Source: Actinomycetes bacterium (GTDB lineage Bacteria > Actinomycetota > Acidimicrobiia > Acidimicrobiales > RAAP-2). From it: DNA of 64,000 nucleotides. Under the pieces are notes generated by a model, which made no database searches, was not told where the DNA came from, and worked only from the letters and a program-made list of their open reading frames with translations. The stretch is taken from contig JAJZDI010000005.1 of assembly GCA_021806045.1 (NCBI GenBank), forward strand, positions 119,843-183,842, written 5' to 3'. Both the position numbers and the translations under genes were made by a program. Below, piece by piece: positions 10,688-19,389 of this stretch. How positions within the stretch are numbered: position 1 is the stretch's first letter; each line of letters opens with the position of its first letter.

Positions 10688-11715
10688 GCCCGGCCAGAGG
10701 TTCCCGTCCGGGCCGTCCGGGCCGTGGTTCGGGCGGCGCCGGTGGGCGTGGTCGAGGTTCGGCGGGATCGGGTAGGTCGGGAAGGTCTGGAAACGGATCG
10801 GCCAGCGCCGGCCGATCGTCGGGCGGGAGTGCCAAGGCAGCCGGCCGGGCCGGCGGTGGCGGCTCGACACGTGGCGTCGGTCGGGAACGGCAAGCGGCGG
10901 CACCGGGGTGGAGTGGTCGGGGACGCGACACCGGTCGTGCCGGTCGTCCAGCAGGAACCGGTGGGCATGGTGGCCTCGGCGGTGACCAGGTTGAAGGGCG
11001 CCAGGCCGTCCGGGCACTCCTCGACGCAGGCCGCCGCCAGGTGCGCTCGCTCTATCTCGCCGAGGCCATGGACCCGGCTCCGGTCCTCGACGAGATCGAG
11101 GAGCTGGCCAGGCGCCGGCGGGTGCGGGTGCAGTACGTCTCGCGCGGCAGGATCGACGCCATGGCACGCACGGACGGGCCCCAGGGCGTCGTCGCCCTGG
11201 CCGAGCCGTTGCGAGCGGTGGAACTGGCGTCGCTGTGCGTGACGTCGGCGGACGGGAGCGCACCGTTCCTGCTCGTCCTGGACCGCATCACCGATCCCCA
11301 GAACCTGGGGGGCCTCCTCCGCAGCGCCGAGTGCGCCGGCGTCAGTGGGGTCATCCTTCCCCGCCACCGGGCCGCTCATGTGACCCCGACGGTGGCGAAG
11401 GTGGCGGCTGGCGCCATCGAGTATGTACCCATGGCCCTCGTGGCCGGTATCCCCACCGCGCTCCGCCAGCTGACCGAACAGGGGATCTGGACCGTCGGTT
11501 TGGCGGCCGAGGCCCAGCGCAGCTTCTACGACCTCGATGCCGGAGAGGGGCCGGTGGCCCTCGTGCTCGGCGCCGAAGGCACCGGCTTGTCGGACCTGGT
11601 CCGCAAACGCTGCGATGTGCTGGCTGCCCTTCCCCAGCGTGGGGTGCTCGGTTCGCTCAACGTGACGGCGGCCGGCACGGTGGCCTGCTTCGAGATCGCC
11701 CGCCACCGGGGCTGA
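10684..11715 (+). CDS. rlmB: TrmH/SpoU-family 23S rRNA (guanosine-2'-O-)-methyltransferase
   Basis: This 343-residue SPOUT methyltransferase is expected to methylate the 2'-OH of a guanosine in 23S rRNA. Residues 1 to about 95 are an unusually long Gly/Arg/Ser extension, likely disordered and RNA-binding. A substrate-binding domain follows (EGRQAVRALLDAG), then the knotted SAM domain with its three motifs: DRITDPQNLGGLLRSAE, LVLGAEGTGLSDLVRKRCD and LGSLNVTAAGTVACFEIAR. GTG 10684 overlaps the ispF stop. In many actinobacteria cysS lies between ispF and this gene; here it is absent. Confidence 0.92.
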   Translation: MSPARGSRPGRPGRGSGGAGGRGRGSAGSGRSGRSGNGSASAGRSSGGSAKAAGRAGGGGSTRGVGRERQAAAPGWSGRGRDTGRAGRPAGTGGHGGLGGDQVEGRQAVRALLDAGRRQVRSLYLAEAMDPAPVLDEIEELARRRRVRVQYVSRGRIDAMARTDGPQGVVALAEPLRAVELASLCVTSADGSAPFLLVLDRITDPQNLGGLLRSAECAGVSGVILPRHRAAHVTPTVAKVAAGAIEYVPMALVAGIPTALRQLTEQGIWTVGLAAEAQRSFYDLDAGEGPVALVLGAEGTGLSDLVRKRCDVLAALPQRGVLGSLNVTAAGTVACFEIARHRG

Positions 11716-11850
11716 CGCGCCGCCGCCACCGGGAGCGGGGCCGACGCACGGGCAGGAGCGGAGCCGGTGGACCAGTGGCGGCAAGTCCGGGGTGTCTCCC
11801 GTTGCCACATGCCGCCGCCGGCGTACACGGGTTCGCCCGTACCCGGGCGC

Positions 11851-11883
11851 GCCACGGCCCGACCGGTTCGGTCGGGCCGTGGC
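11851..11883. terminator. Bidirectional hairpin terminator
   Basis: A perfect 15-bp inverted repeat, GCCACGGCCCGACCG (11851-11865) with its complement at 11869-11883, has a 3-nt loop. It lies between the convergent rlmB and beta-helix genes, 35 bases beyond the latter's stop codon. Confidence 0.8.
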
Positions 11884-11917
11884 GTGGTGCTCGGGGTCCC
11901 GGCGGACCGGGACGGTC

Positions 11918-14761
11918 TCAGGCGGCTGCGGAGCCCACCATCGGGGCCACCAGCTGGATGTTGCCGGTCGACCCCTTGAACGAGGCGCCGGGGCCGAAGG
12001 TGAAGACACCACCGTCGGCTGCGAACTCCCAGTACCCGGTGCCGTTCGGAGCGGCGGTCATGCCGATCACCGGCTTGTTGAGCGACTTGCCGCCCATCGA
12101 GCCGTAGTAGTGGGCGTCACCGAAGGTGAAGATCCCACCGTCGGAGGCGACCAACCAGTACCCCTTGCCGTCGGGCGTGGACGAGATGGCCACGATCGGC
12201 TTGTTGAGCTGCTTGCCGCCCATCGAGCCGTAGTAGTGGGCACTTCCGAAGGCGAACACGCCGCCGTCGGCGGCGACCATCCACAGCCCCTTGCCGTCGG
12301 GAGCGGCCGTTGCACCCACGATCGGCTGGGCCAGCGTATGCCCGGCCAGCGAGCCGTAGAAGGAGGCGTCACCGAAGGTGTAGGTCCCGCCTGCCGCGGT
12401 CACCAGCGTGTAGCCCTGGTCATCGAGGGTGGGGACGATTGCCACCACCGGTGACGACGGCGGGTTGGCGCCGAGCGATCCGTAGTAGTGGGCATCGCCG
12501 AAGGCGAACACCCCACCGTCGGAGGCGGCCAGCCAGTAGCCCTGGTTGTCGAGCGTCGGGGCGAACGCCGTGACCGGAGCGGTCAAGTGGTGTCCACCCG
12601 TCGAGCCGAAGTACCCGGTGTGGATGGCGAACACCCCACCGTCGGACGCCGCCAGCCAGTAGCCGTCTCCGGCCGTGCCCTGGCGGTCGGTGGCACCGGC
12701 CAGGCCACAGCTGGTGTCGCCCACGACGTTGCCGCCGGCCGTGCCGAAGCCGATGGTGCCCGCGTTGGTGCAGTCCAACTCGGCACCGGCGTGGGTCACG
12801 TTGCCGGCGACCGTGGTGGCGGCGAAGTCGATGCCGTTGACGTTGTCGGCGGACCACACACCGGCACCGGCGTCGGCCACGTTCCCGGCGATGCGGACGT
12901 GGTCGGTGACGACCGCAGAGAAGTAGCCGGAGGACGATACATTCGACCAGATGCCACCACCGGCGTTGCCCGTGCCGCTGGCCACGTTGTCGAGGACGGC
13001 CGAACCGGTCAGCTGGAGGTCCCAGTCGTTGGCGTAGCCGGCGCCGACGGTGGCGGTGTTCCCTGAGATGGTCGTGCCCGAGACGACCTGGGCATCGTCG
13101 GAGTAGATGCCGCCGCCGGCAAAGTCGGCGTGGTTGTTCGACACCACGGTGTTGCGCAGGGTGGTGGTGTCGTACAGGGCGAGGCCGCCACCCACGCCCT
13201 GGGCTTGGTAGAGCGTGGTCGACGCTGGGGACGTCCCCGTTGCCGAGTTGCCGGTGATGACGTCGTTCACGAACAGCTCGCCGTAGGAGCAGTTGTAGAC
13301 GCCGCCACCCTGGCCGTCGACCGACGTGTTGTCGGACACGGTGGAGTCGGCCAAGTAGAGGCCGGTGTACGAATCATCCATGATCCCGCCGCCGCCCGTG
13401 CAGTCGTTGGTATTGGTCGGGCCGTTCACCACCGTGTTGCCGGTGACGGTCGAGTGCTCCACGTCAGCGGCGCCGTAGGAGGCGTAGATACCGCCGCCGC
13501 TGGCGGCAGACGAGCGGGACGTGGAGGTGGACGTCGCCGTGTTGCGCGAGATGACGGCATCGCTGAAGACGCCGGGACCGTACTCGATGTACACGCCGGC
13601 ACCCTGGGCATCTTGGTCGGCCGTCGCCTGGTTTCCGGTGATGGTCACGCCCAGGAACTGGGTCATCCCGTAGTACGCGTAGGCACCTCCGCCGTAGGCG
13701 CTGACACCGGTCGCACCACTCGCAGCGCCGGCCACGTTGTCGGCGATGACGGTACCGGTGATCTGGGTGGCCTCGTCGCCGTAGATGCCGCCACCCTCGG
13801 CTGAGCTGTTGCTCGACGCAAGCGCCTGGTTATGGGAGATGGTGCCACCGGTGATGGTGGTGGCCGCGTAGGTGTAGATGCCACCGCCGTATTCCGCGGC
13901 GTTGCCGTTGACGGCCACGTCGGTGAGCGTCATCGAGCCGTTGCCGGTGTAGATGCCACCGCCATCGGACCCGGCGGTGTTACCCGTCACCGATCCGCCT
14001 GTCAGCCACAGGGCGCCTTCGTCGAAGATGCCGCCACCCTCGTCGTTGCTGCCGCTGCCGCCGCTCGCCGTGCCGCCGGTCACGGCAACGTCGTTCAGCA
14101 CGGCGGTGTCGCTGGCATCGCTGATGAGCAGGTCACCGCCGTTGTAGGAGAAGCTGCCCGTGCCCGGTGCCGTCCCGTTCTCCAGCGTGAGGTCGTTCAC
14201 GGTGACGAACGAAGTACCCGAGGCCGCCTTCGTGACCTCGAGCACCCGGCTGGCGCCGGCCCCGTTGATGAGGGTCGCCGTCGTCCCGGCGCCTTCGAGG
14301 GTGATGCCGGCCGGGTCGGAGGCCACAAGTGCACCGAGGGTGAGCGTGTAGGTCCCCGCCGGGATGGTGATGGCGGCGGGGATGCCCAACGCGTTCGCCT
14401 CTTGGATGGCGGCCCGGATCGAGCACTTGCCGGTGCTGTCGGCGCAGTAGCCGATGCCGGGTGTGGCGTCAGCGGTATCCGCCGTGGTGTTCACGGTGAA
14501 GGTCTCGGTGGGCGCCGGTGACGTGCGCGGTGCGGGCGCAGCGTGGGGCGTCGCCGTGATGGCGTGGGAGGTGACCGACGAGTGGTGGTGGTTCGGATTG
14601 GGCGGCAGTGCCCCGCCCGGCACCGAGGCGGCCGCGGCTGGTGTCGCGGTCGCGGCGGTGACGGCCAGCGGTGCTGCCACCAGGACGAGCCCCGTGAGCG
14701 TGGCCGCGCCGGCGCCCAGCCATCGATGGATGCGGCCTCGGTCGCGGTTGTCGGGGGTCAT
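11918..14761 (-). CDS. Secreted right-handed beta-helix protein with six GYWLVASDGG repeats
   Basis: This 947-residue protein has an N-terminal signal peptide (residues 1-44, with a hydrophobic core LTGLVLVAAPLAVTAATA). CSIRAAIQEAN at about 112-122 is the 'CSLREAI' motif found at the start of surface beta-helix proteins. Residues about 150-700 are a parallel beta-helix built of many GGGIY / VTGNTA turns, of the pectin-lyase fold. From about 705 to the end are six tandem repeats of about 40 residues containing GYWLAASDGGVFAFGDAHYYGS variants, probably a beta-propeller-like domain. There is no catalytic motif or membrane anchor. AAGGAG precedes the ATG. It is likely a cell-surface adhesin or carbohydrate-binding protein. 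Confidence 0.85.
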   Translation of the reverse strand: MTPDNRDRGRIHRWLGAGAATLTGLVLVAAPLAVTAATATPAAAASVPGGALPPNPNHHHSSVTSHAITATPHAAPAPRTSPAPTETFTVNTTADTADATPGIGYCADSTGKCSIRAAIQEANALGIPAAITIPAGTYTLTLGALVASDPAGITLEGAGTTATLINGAGASRVLEVTKAASGTSFVTVNDLTLENGTAPGTGSFSYNGGDLLISDASDTAVLNDVAVTGGTASGGSGSNDEGGGIFDEGALWLTGGSVTGNTAGSDGGGIYTGNGSMTLTDVAVNGNAAEYGGGIYTYAATTITGGTISHNQALASSNSSAEGGGIYGDEATQITGTVIADNVAGAASGATGVSAYGGGAYAYYGMTQFLGVTITGNQATADQDAQGAGVYIEYGPGVFSDAVISRNTATSTSTSRSSAASGGGIYASYGAADVEHSTVTGNTVVNGPTNTNDCTGGGGIMDDSYTGLYLADSTVSDNTSVDGQGGGVYNCSYGELFVNDVITGNSATGTSPASTTLYQAQGVGGGLALYDTTTLRNTVVSNNHADFAGGGIYSDDAQVVSGTTISGNTATVGAGYANDWDLQLTGSAVLDNVASGTGNAGGGIWSNVSSSGYFSAVVTDHVRIAGNVADAGAGVWSADNVNGIDFAATTVAGNVTHAGAELDCTNAGTIGFGTAGGNVVGDTSCGLAGATDRQGTAGDGYWLAASDGGVFAIHTGYFGSTGGHHLTAPVTAFAPTLDNQGYWLAASDGGVFAFGDAHYYGSLGANPPSSPVVAIVPTLDDQGYTLVTAAGGTYTFGDASFYGSLAGHTLAQPIVGATAAPDGKGLWMVAADGGVFAFGSAHYYGSMGGKQLNKPIVAISSTPDGKGYWLVASDGGIFTFGDAHYYGSMGGKSLNKPVIGMTAAPNGTGYWEFAADGGVFTFGPGASFKGSTGNIQLVAPMVGSAAA

Positions 14762-15060
14762 GCCTGCTCCTTGCCTCCTGCTCCGGACTACGTGGAGGGC
14801 ATAGGGGAGTGCACCCGATACTGCGCGCGCAGTCCACGTTGAGCGACGTCGTAACGCGAAAAGTTGCAGGTGCGAACCCGGAGATGCCCGCCACTGTTCT
14901 AGCGCGCCGTGCGTCGGGGCGGGCGGATTCGCATGGCTCCGTTGCGACCGACGACCGCACCGGTGGGCCGGTCCGAGGCGTCGGTGGGCCGGTTCACCGG
15001 TGGCGATCGCCGGCGTCGGTCGGCAACCGCCGGACGACCTTCCCGGGGCCCGGCCTGGGA
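14762..15060. other. Intergenic region without a recognisable gene
   Basis: This stretch of about 300 bases lies upstream of the beta-helix gene and downstream of the DUF427 gene, both on the minus strand. Apart from the beta-helix ribosome-binding site (14762-14785) I see no conserved gene, RNA or strong hairpin. Confidence 0.6.
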
Positions 15061-15351
15061 TCAGTCGCCGGTGACGGTCACCCCGTGCCAGAAGGCCCGG
15101 TAGTCGCGGATCTCGGCGGCTGCATCCGAGGGCTCGGGGTAGAACCAGGCGGCGTCGGGGTTCTCGTCGCCGTCGACCACGATCGTCTCGTAGCTGGCTT
15201 CACCCTTCCACGGGCACCGGGTGTGCGTCGGGCTGGCGACGAAGCGCTCTCGGCGGACCGAGTCCGGTGGGAAGTAGTGGTTGCCTTCGATGACGATGGT
15301 GGCGTCGCTCTCGGCGAGGGCCGTGCCGTCCCAGATGGCTCGCATAGCCAT
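15061..15351 (-). CDS. DUF427 domain protein
   Basis: This 96-residue protein is a single DUF427 domain. It has the typical N-terminal MRAIWDGTALAES, then EGNHYFPPDSVRRE, the central TRCPWKGEASYETI (Cys-Pro-Trp-Lys-Gly is the family hallmark) and AAWFYPEPSDAAAEIRDY. The function is not established for the family. It lies about 100 bases downstream of egtD on the same strand and could be co-transcribed with the ergothioneine genes, though nothing links it to that pathway. The length is normal. Confidence 0.9.
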   Translation of the reverse strand: MAMRAIWDGTALAESDATIVIEGNHYFPPDSVRRERFVASPTHTRCPWKGEASYETIVVDGDENPDAAWFYPEPSDAAAEIRDYRAFWHGVTVTGD

Positions 15352-15454
15352 GTCCCTGCCGGCACCGGCGAGCCCAGCGCGCTTGCCGGATGTTCCCGCT
15401 GTCTGTCCTCCCCGGCCGCCGTCGGCGGCGCCATCCGGACCGGCCGCTGGTCGA

Positions 15455-16480
15455 TCAGCAGTAGGGGGTGGCCAGGGTCAGCTGGAACTCGTCGCCGGGG
15501 GAGCGCCACGTCGCCTGGGTGACGAAACCGCAGGCCAGGAGCTCGTCTTCGAGACCGGTAGGCGTGAATTTGCAGCTGATCTCCGTCCGCAGCTCCTCGC
15601 CGGCGGCGAAGTGGACGGTGAGGTCGAGCGCACGGACGTGCACGGTGGTGTCGCGCTCGGACCGCAACCGCATCTCGATCCACTGCTCGCCGGCGTTCCA
15701 CAGCGCCACGTGGGCGAACTGGTCGGGAGCGAAGTCGGCACCGAGCTCCCGGTTCAGCACGTGGAGGACGTTCCGGTTGAACTCGGCTGTCACGCCGGCG
15801 GCGTCGTCGTAGGCGGCGACCAGCCGTGCCGGGTCCTTGACCAGGTCCGTTCCCAGCAGGAGGCAGTCGCCCGGGTCCATGGCGCAGTCCAGCTCGGCGA
15901 GGAACCGCCGCCGCTCGGCGGGATCGAGGTTGCCGATGGTGCCACCCAGGAACGCGAACATCCGCCGCCCCTCCCGCGGCAGGAGGCCGAGATGGCGGTG
16001 GAAGTCCCCGACCGCGGCCCGGACCTCCAGGGCGGGATGCTCGGTCACCAGCGCCTCGGCCGCCTCGACGAGCACCTCCTCGCTGACGTCGAGGGGGACG
16101 AACCGCTCCAGGGTGCCGTTGGCTCCCATGGCGTCGAGCAGGATCCGCGACTTGTCGCAGGTGCCCGCGCCCAGCTCCACCAGCGTGTCCGCCTTCGCCA
16201 GCTGGGCGATCTCGCCCGCGTGGTGGTCCAGGATCCACCGTTCCGAGCGGGTCGGGTAGTACTCCTCGAGCCGGGTGATCTGGTCGAACAGCCGGCTCCC
16301 CCGCTCGTCGTAGAAGTAGACGGGCGGCAGGCACTTCGGGGAGGTGGTCAGGCCGTCGCGCACGTCCCGTTCCATGGTGGCGCGCAGGTCGGCCGGCGTC
16401 AGATGGACCTCCACCGTGCTTCGCACATCGGGATTGGTCGGAATGGGGGACCTCCTGTCAGGTGTTGGCCGCGCTCGCAT
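15455..16480 (-). CDS. egtD: L-histidine N-alpha-methyltransferase EgtD
   Basis: EgtD trimethylates histidine to hercynine using SAM, the first step of ergothioneine synthesis. Diagnostic segments are LPPVYFYDERGSRLFDQITRLEEYYPTRSE, the SAM-binding LVELGAGTCDKSRILLDA, and MFAFLGGTIGNLDP. The C-terminal region carries the conserved EISCKFT and AGF-like segments. The ATG at 16480 is the nearest standard start but lacks a ribosome-binding site. A perfect AGGAGG stands 6 nt before an in-frame ATT at 16444, which would give 329 residues, close to the family length. egtB lies 79 bases upstream on the same strand; no egtA, egtC or egtE is seen. Confidence 0.93.
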   Translation of the reverse strand: MRARPTPDRRSPIPTNPDVRSTVEVHLTPADLRATMERDVRDGLTTSPKCLPPVYFYDERGSRLFDQITRLEEYYPTRSERWILDHHAGEIAQLAKADTLVELGAGTCDKSRILLDAMGANGTLERFVPLDVSEEVLVEAAEALVTEHPALEVRAAVGDFHRHLGLLPREGRRMFAFLGGTIGNLDPAERRRFLAELDCAMDPGDCLLLGTDLVKDPARLVAAYDDAAGVTAEFNRNVLHVLNRELGADFAPDQFAHVALWNAGEQWIEMRLRSERDTTVHVRALDLTVHFAAGEELRTEISCKFTPTGLEDELLACGFVTQATWRSPGDEFQLTLATPYC

Positions 16481-16559
16481 GTTCGGTTGCATGTCCGGTT
16501 CTGGTTCGGCGCCGCCACCGGGCGCGTATGGGTTCAGGCGGCAGGGGGTGGTCCGGTCG

Positions 16560-17921
16560 TCATGCGTCGCGGGCCAGCCGGACACCGGAGAAGGCCCATC
16601 GTGCCGAGGCGGGGAAGAAGTTCCGGTAGGTGGTGCGGGCGTGGCCGGCCGGTGTGGCGCAGCTGCCCCCGCGGAGCACGTACTGGTTGACCATGAACTT
16701 CCCGTTGTACTCGCCGACCGCTCCTGCGGCCGCCGTGAACCCGGGGTAGGGGGCGTACGAGCTCGACGTCCACTGCCACACCCCGCCGCCCGGGCGGTCG
16801 GGGCGTGCCGGCCGGGGGTGGAGGCGATCGAGGTGCAGATGGTCGGCGGCGGGGTCGCCGTCGCGGGTGGCCGCCTCCCACTCGAACTCGGTGGGCAGCC
16901 GGTAGCCGGCCCACCGGGCGAAGGCGTCGGCCTCGAAGTAACTGACGTGGCACACGGGCTCGGACGGCGCCACGGGGCGCGGTCCGCCGAGGGTGAAGAC
17001 GTGCCAGCCTCCACGGCCCCTCCCCGGGGAGCCGGCATGGTCGTGGTGGGCGTGGCCTGCTGCGAGCTCGTCCTCCCGGAACCAGTACAGGGGAGCGTCC
17101 CAGCCGGACGACTCCACGGTGGCCCACCCCTCCGACAGCCACAGCTCGGGACGCCCGTAGCCGCCGTCGTCCATGAACTCGAGCCACGCACCGCAGGTGA
17201 CCGGCTGGTCGGCCAACTCGAAGGGACGGAGCAGGACCTGGTGCCGGGGGAGCTCGTTGTCGAAGGAGAAGCCGTCGCCGTCGTGCCCGATGTCGACGAT
17301 GCCGCCGGGGTGGCTCAGCCACGACGGGCTCCCGGGCGCCCCCGGCGCTGACCAGGTAGATGCGCTGCCGCCGTCGACGCCCTCCTCCTCGGCGAACGGT
17401 TCGGGGCCGATGAGCTTCGGGTCGTAGGCGGGAAGGAGGGGACTGCGCGACAGGACGTGCTTGATGTCCATGACCAGGAGCTCCTGGTGCTGCTGCTCGT
17501 GGTGGATGCCCAGCTCGACCAGGCTGGCCGCGGCGTTGTCGAGGCCGACTGCGAAGAGGGCCTCCATGGCGTCGTCGACGTGGTCCCGGTAGGCGGCGAT
17601 CTCGGCGATGCCGGGGCGGGAGAGGAGCCCGCGTTCGGCCCGGGTGTGACGCGCCCCTACCGCCACGTAGTACGAGTTGAAGAGGAAGGCGTAGGCGTCG
17701 TCGAACGCCCGGTAGCCGGCGAGGCGGTCACCGAGCAGGAACGTCTCGAAGAACCACGACGTGTGGGCACGGTGCCACTTGGTGGGGCTGACGTCGGGCA
17801 TGGACTGGACCGTCTGGTCCTCGGCCGAGAGTGGCGCTGCCAGGGCCTCGGTCAGGGCGCGGGTGGCCCGGTAGCGCGCCACCAACGATGAGGCAGTCTG
17901 CGTGGTCGTCACGTCCGCCAT
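16560..17921 (-). CDS. egtB: Hercynylcysteine sulfoxide synthase EgtB
   Basis: This 453-residue iron(II)-dependent enzyme couples hercynine with gamma-glutamylcysteine (or cysteine) and oxygen. The N-terminal DinB-like domain supplies the iron ligands: the His in PTKWHRAHTSWFFE and two in HHEQQHQELLVMDIKH. The C-terminal FGE-sulfatase domain contains PVTCGAWLEFM, YRLPTEFEWEAA, GGVWQWTSSSYAPYPGF and a closing RNFFPASARWAFSGVRLARD. The start is ATG 17921 after GGAAGGGAACG; the frame is open further upstream without a ribosome-binding site. With egtD it forms an egtB-egtD unit for ergothioneine, a thiol used against oxidative stress. Confidence 0.94.
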   Translation of the reverse strand: MADVTTTQTASSLVARYRATRALTEALAAPLSAEDQTVQSMPDVSPTKWHRAHTSWFFETFLLGDRLAGYRAFDDAYAFLFNSYYVAVGARHTRAERGLLSRPGIAEIAAYRDHVDDAMEALFAVGLDNAAASLVELGIHHEQQHQELLVMDIKHVLSRSPLLPAYDPKLIGPEPFAEEEGVDGGSASTWSAPGAPGSPSWLSHPGGIVDIGHDGDGFSFDNELPRHQVLLRPFELADQPVTCGAWLEFMDDGGYGRPELWLSEGWATVESSGWDAPLYWFREDELAAGHAHHDHAGSPGRGRGGWHVFTLGGPRPVAPSEPVCHVSYFEADAFARWAGYRLPTEFEWEAATRDGDPAADHLHLDRLHPRPARPDRPGGGVWQWTSSSYAPYPGFTAAAGAVGEYNGKFMVNQYVLRGGSCATPAGHARTTYRNFFPASARWAFSGVRLARDA

Positions 17922-18100
17922 CGACGTTCCCTTCCGGCTGGCTCCCGGTGTCCAGGGTGCATGGCGATGGAACACCGTCCGCGACGACGTTAATCCCCAT
18001 CGCCGCCGGGTCGTGCGCGTTCGTCGGACACGGTGGGTGACGGAGCGGCCCCCATTGGCGCGGAACAGGGCGGGTGCTACCCGCCTTTCGAGCGGTTGCC

Positions 18101-18556
18101 CTACGCCGGCGCCGGGCGCTGGTAGCTGCCCACGGGCGAGCGGAGCCCGACGGCGAGCCTGTTCCACCCGTTGATGGCGATGACGGCCAGGGTAAGGGCG
18201 ACGATCTCGTCGGGGTCGAACTCGGCGGCGACGAGATCGTAGGGATCGTCCGGCCCTCCCGGCGATGCCATCAGCGTCAGGTACTCACACCAGGCGAGGG
18301 CGGCACGTTCGCGCTCCGAGTACACCGGCGCCTCCGTCCAGGCGGCGACGAGGTGAAGGCGCTGAGGGGCCACACCGATGGCGGCGGCGTCCTTGGTGTG
18401 CATGTCGAGGCAGTAACCGCACCGGTTCAACTGCGACGCCCGGATCTTCACGAGTTCGAGGAGCTCGGGCTCGAGGGTGCTGGCATGGACGGCTGCTTCC
18501 ACGCCCAGCATCGCCTGCACAGCTCGAGGGAACACGTGGCGGTAGTCGACGCGCAT
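18101..18556 (-). CDS. AhpD-like / carboxymuconolactone decarboxylase family protein
   Basis: This 151-residue protein has the AhpD core helix with the redox CxxC pair and nearby His: LVKIRASQLNRCGYCLDMHTKDA. Family members reduce peroxides or act as peroxidase adaptors. The downstream helices (EREAALAWCEYLT and IVALTLAVIAINGWNRL) match the peroxidase-related subgroup. A GGAGAGG site precedes the ATG. It is divergent from the glyoxalase-fold gene and follows the ergothioneine genes, which fits a redox neighbourhood, but its substrate is unknown. Confidence 0.9.
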   Translation of the reverse strand: MRVDYRHVFPRAVQAMLGVEAAVHASTLEPELLELVKIRASQLNRCGYCLDMHTKDAAAIGVAPQRLHLVAAWTEAPVYSERERAALAWCEYLTLMASPGGPDDPYDLVAAEFDPDEIVALTLAVIAINGWNRLAVGLRSPVGSYQRPAPA

Positions 18557-18798
18557 TGGTGCATCCTCTCCGATCGCCCCGGGCTCCGATCCGCCCGCCG
18601 CGCCCGAGTTACCGTGAATATCTGTTGATGACTAGAATATCGAACCGATCGCGATTGGTCCCTCCGATGCGTTCCGGGTGGATGCGACGACCGCCGTCAC
18701 GCGAGCCCGATGGAGCCGACCCATCGCGAGTTCCGCCAGCGACCCCGCGGCGGGCGCCGGTCGCAGCGCATCGGACGGACCTTCGCGGAGGGAGGACC

Positions 18799-19206
18799 AT
18801 GGACGCGACGACGTTCCTCGGCATCCACCATCTCGACCTGTCGGTGGCCGATGCCGAATCAAGTGCTGACTGGTACGGACGGGTTCTCGACGCCCGGCGC
18901 CTCCGGCGCGTCGAGTTCCCCTCACGCACGATGATCGTGCTGGTCCATGACCGGTCCGGACTGGTGATCGGGCTCAACCAGCACCACGAGTCGGCAGGCG
19001 AGCCGTTCGACGAGCGTGTCGCCGGGCTCGATCACGTCGGCTTCACAGTGGAGAGCCGTGCGGCGCTCGATGAGTGGCAGCTTCGCCTGGAGCGGCTCGG
19101 GGTGCTGTTCTCGCCGGTCGCCGACGTCGCAGCAGGCTCTGCGCTCGTCTTCCGTGATCCGGACAACATCCAGCTCGAACTGTGGTGGCCCAAGCCCCAC
19201 TCCTGA
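18799..19206 (+). CDS. VOC (glyoxalase/bleomycin resistance) family protein
   Basis: This 135-residue protein is a single vicinal-oxygen-chelate domain pair. It opens FLGIHHLDLSVADAESSADWYGRVLD, with the metal-ligand-type His in HHLDLSV. A second half begins VAGLDHVGFTVES, and FRDPDNIQLELWW supplies the terminal Glu-type ligand. The ATG at 18799 follows GGAGGGAGG closely, so the much longer open frame upstream is not used. The reaction is not predictable: dioxygenase, isomerase and resistance proteins share the fold. It lies at the edge of the IS66-bounded island. Confidence 0.85.
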   Translation: MDATTFLGIHHLDLSVADAESSADWYGRVLDARRLRRVEFPSRTMIVLVHDRSGLVIGLNQHHESAGEPFDERVAGLDHVGFTVESRAALDEWQLRLERLGVLFSPVADVAAGSALVFRDPDNIQLELWWPKPHS

Positions 19207-19389
19207 ACCTGGCGACACCGGCAGCCACCTCCCGACCAACGGCTGAACGGCACGCGGGCAGCTACTCCGAGTAGTTCCAGTTGCGACTAGCACTCGCACG
19301 CACCGAGGAGCGGAGGTCAGACGCACGCGGATGCTGGGGCATGACCCGTCGTTCATCGGACTATCGCGGCGATGGCGGTGGTGAATCCA

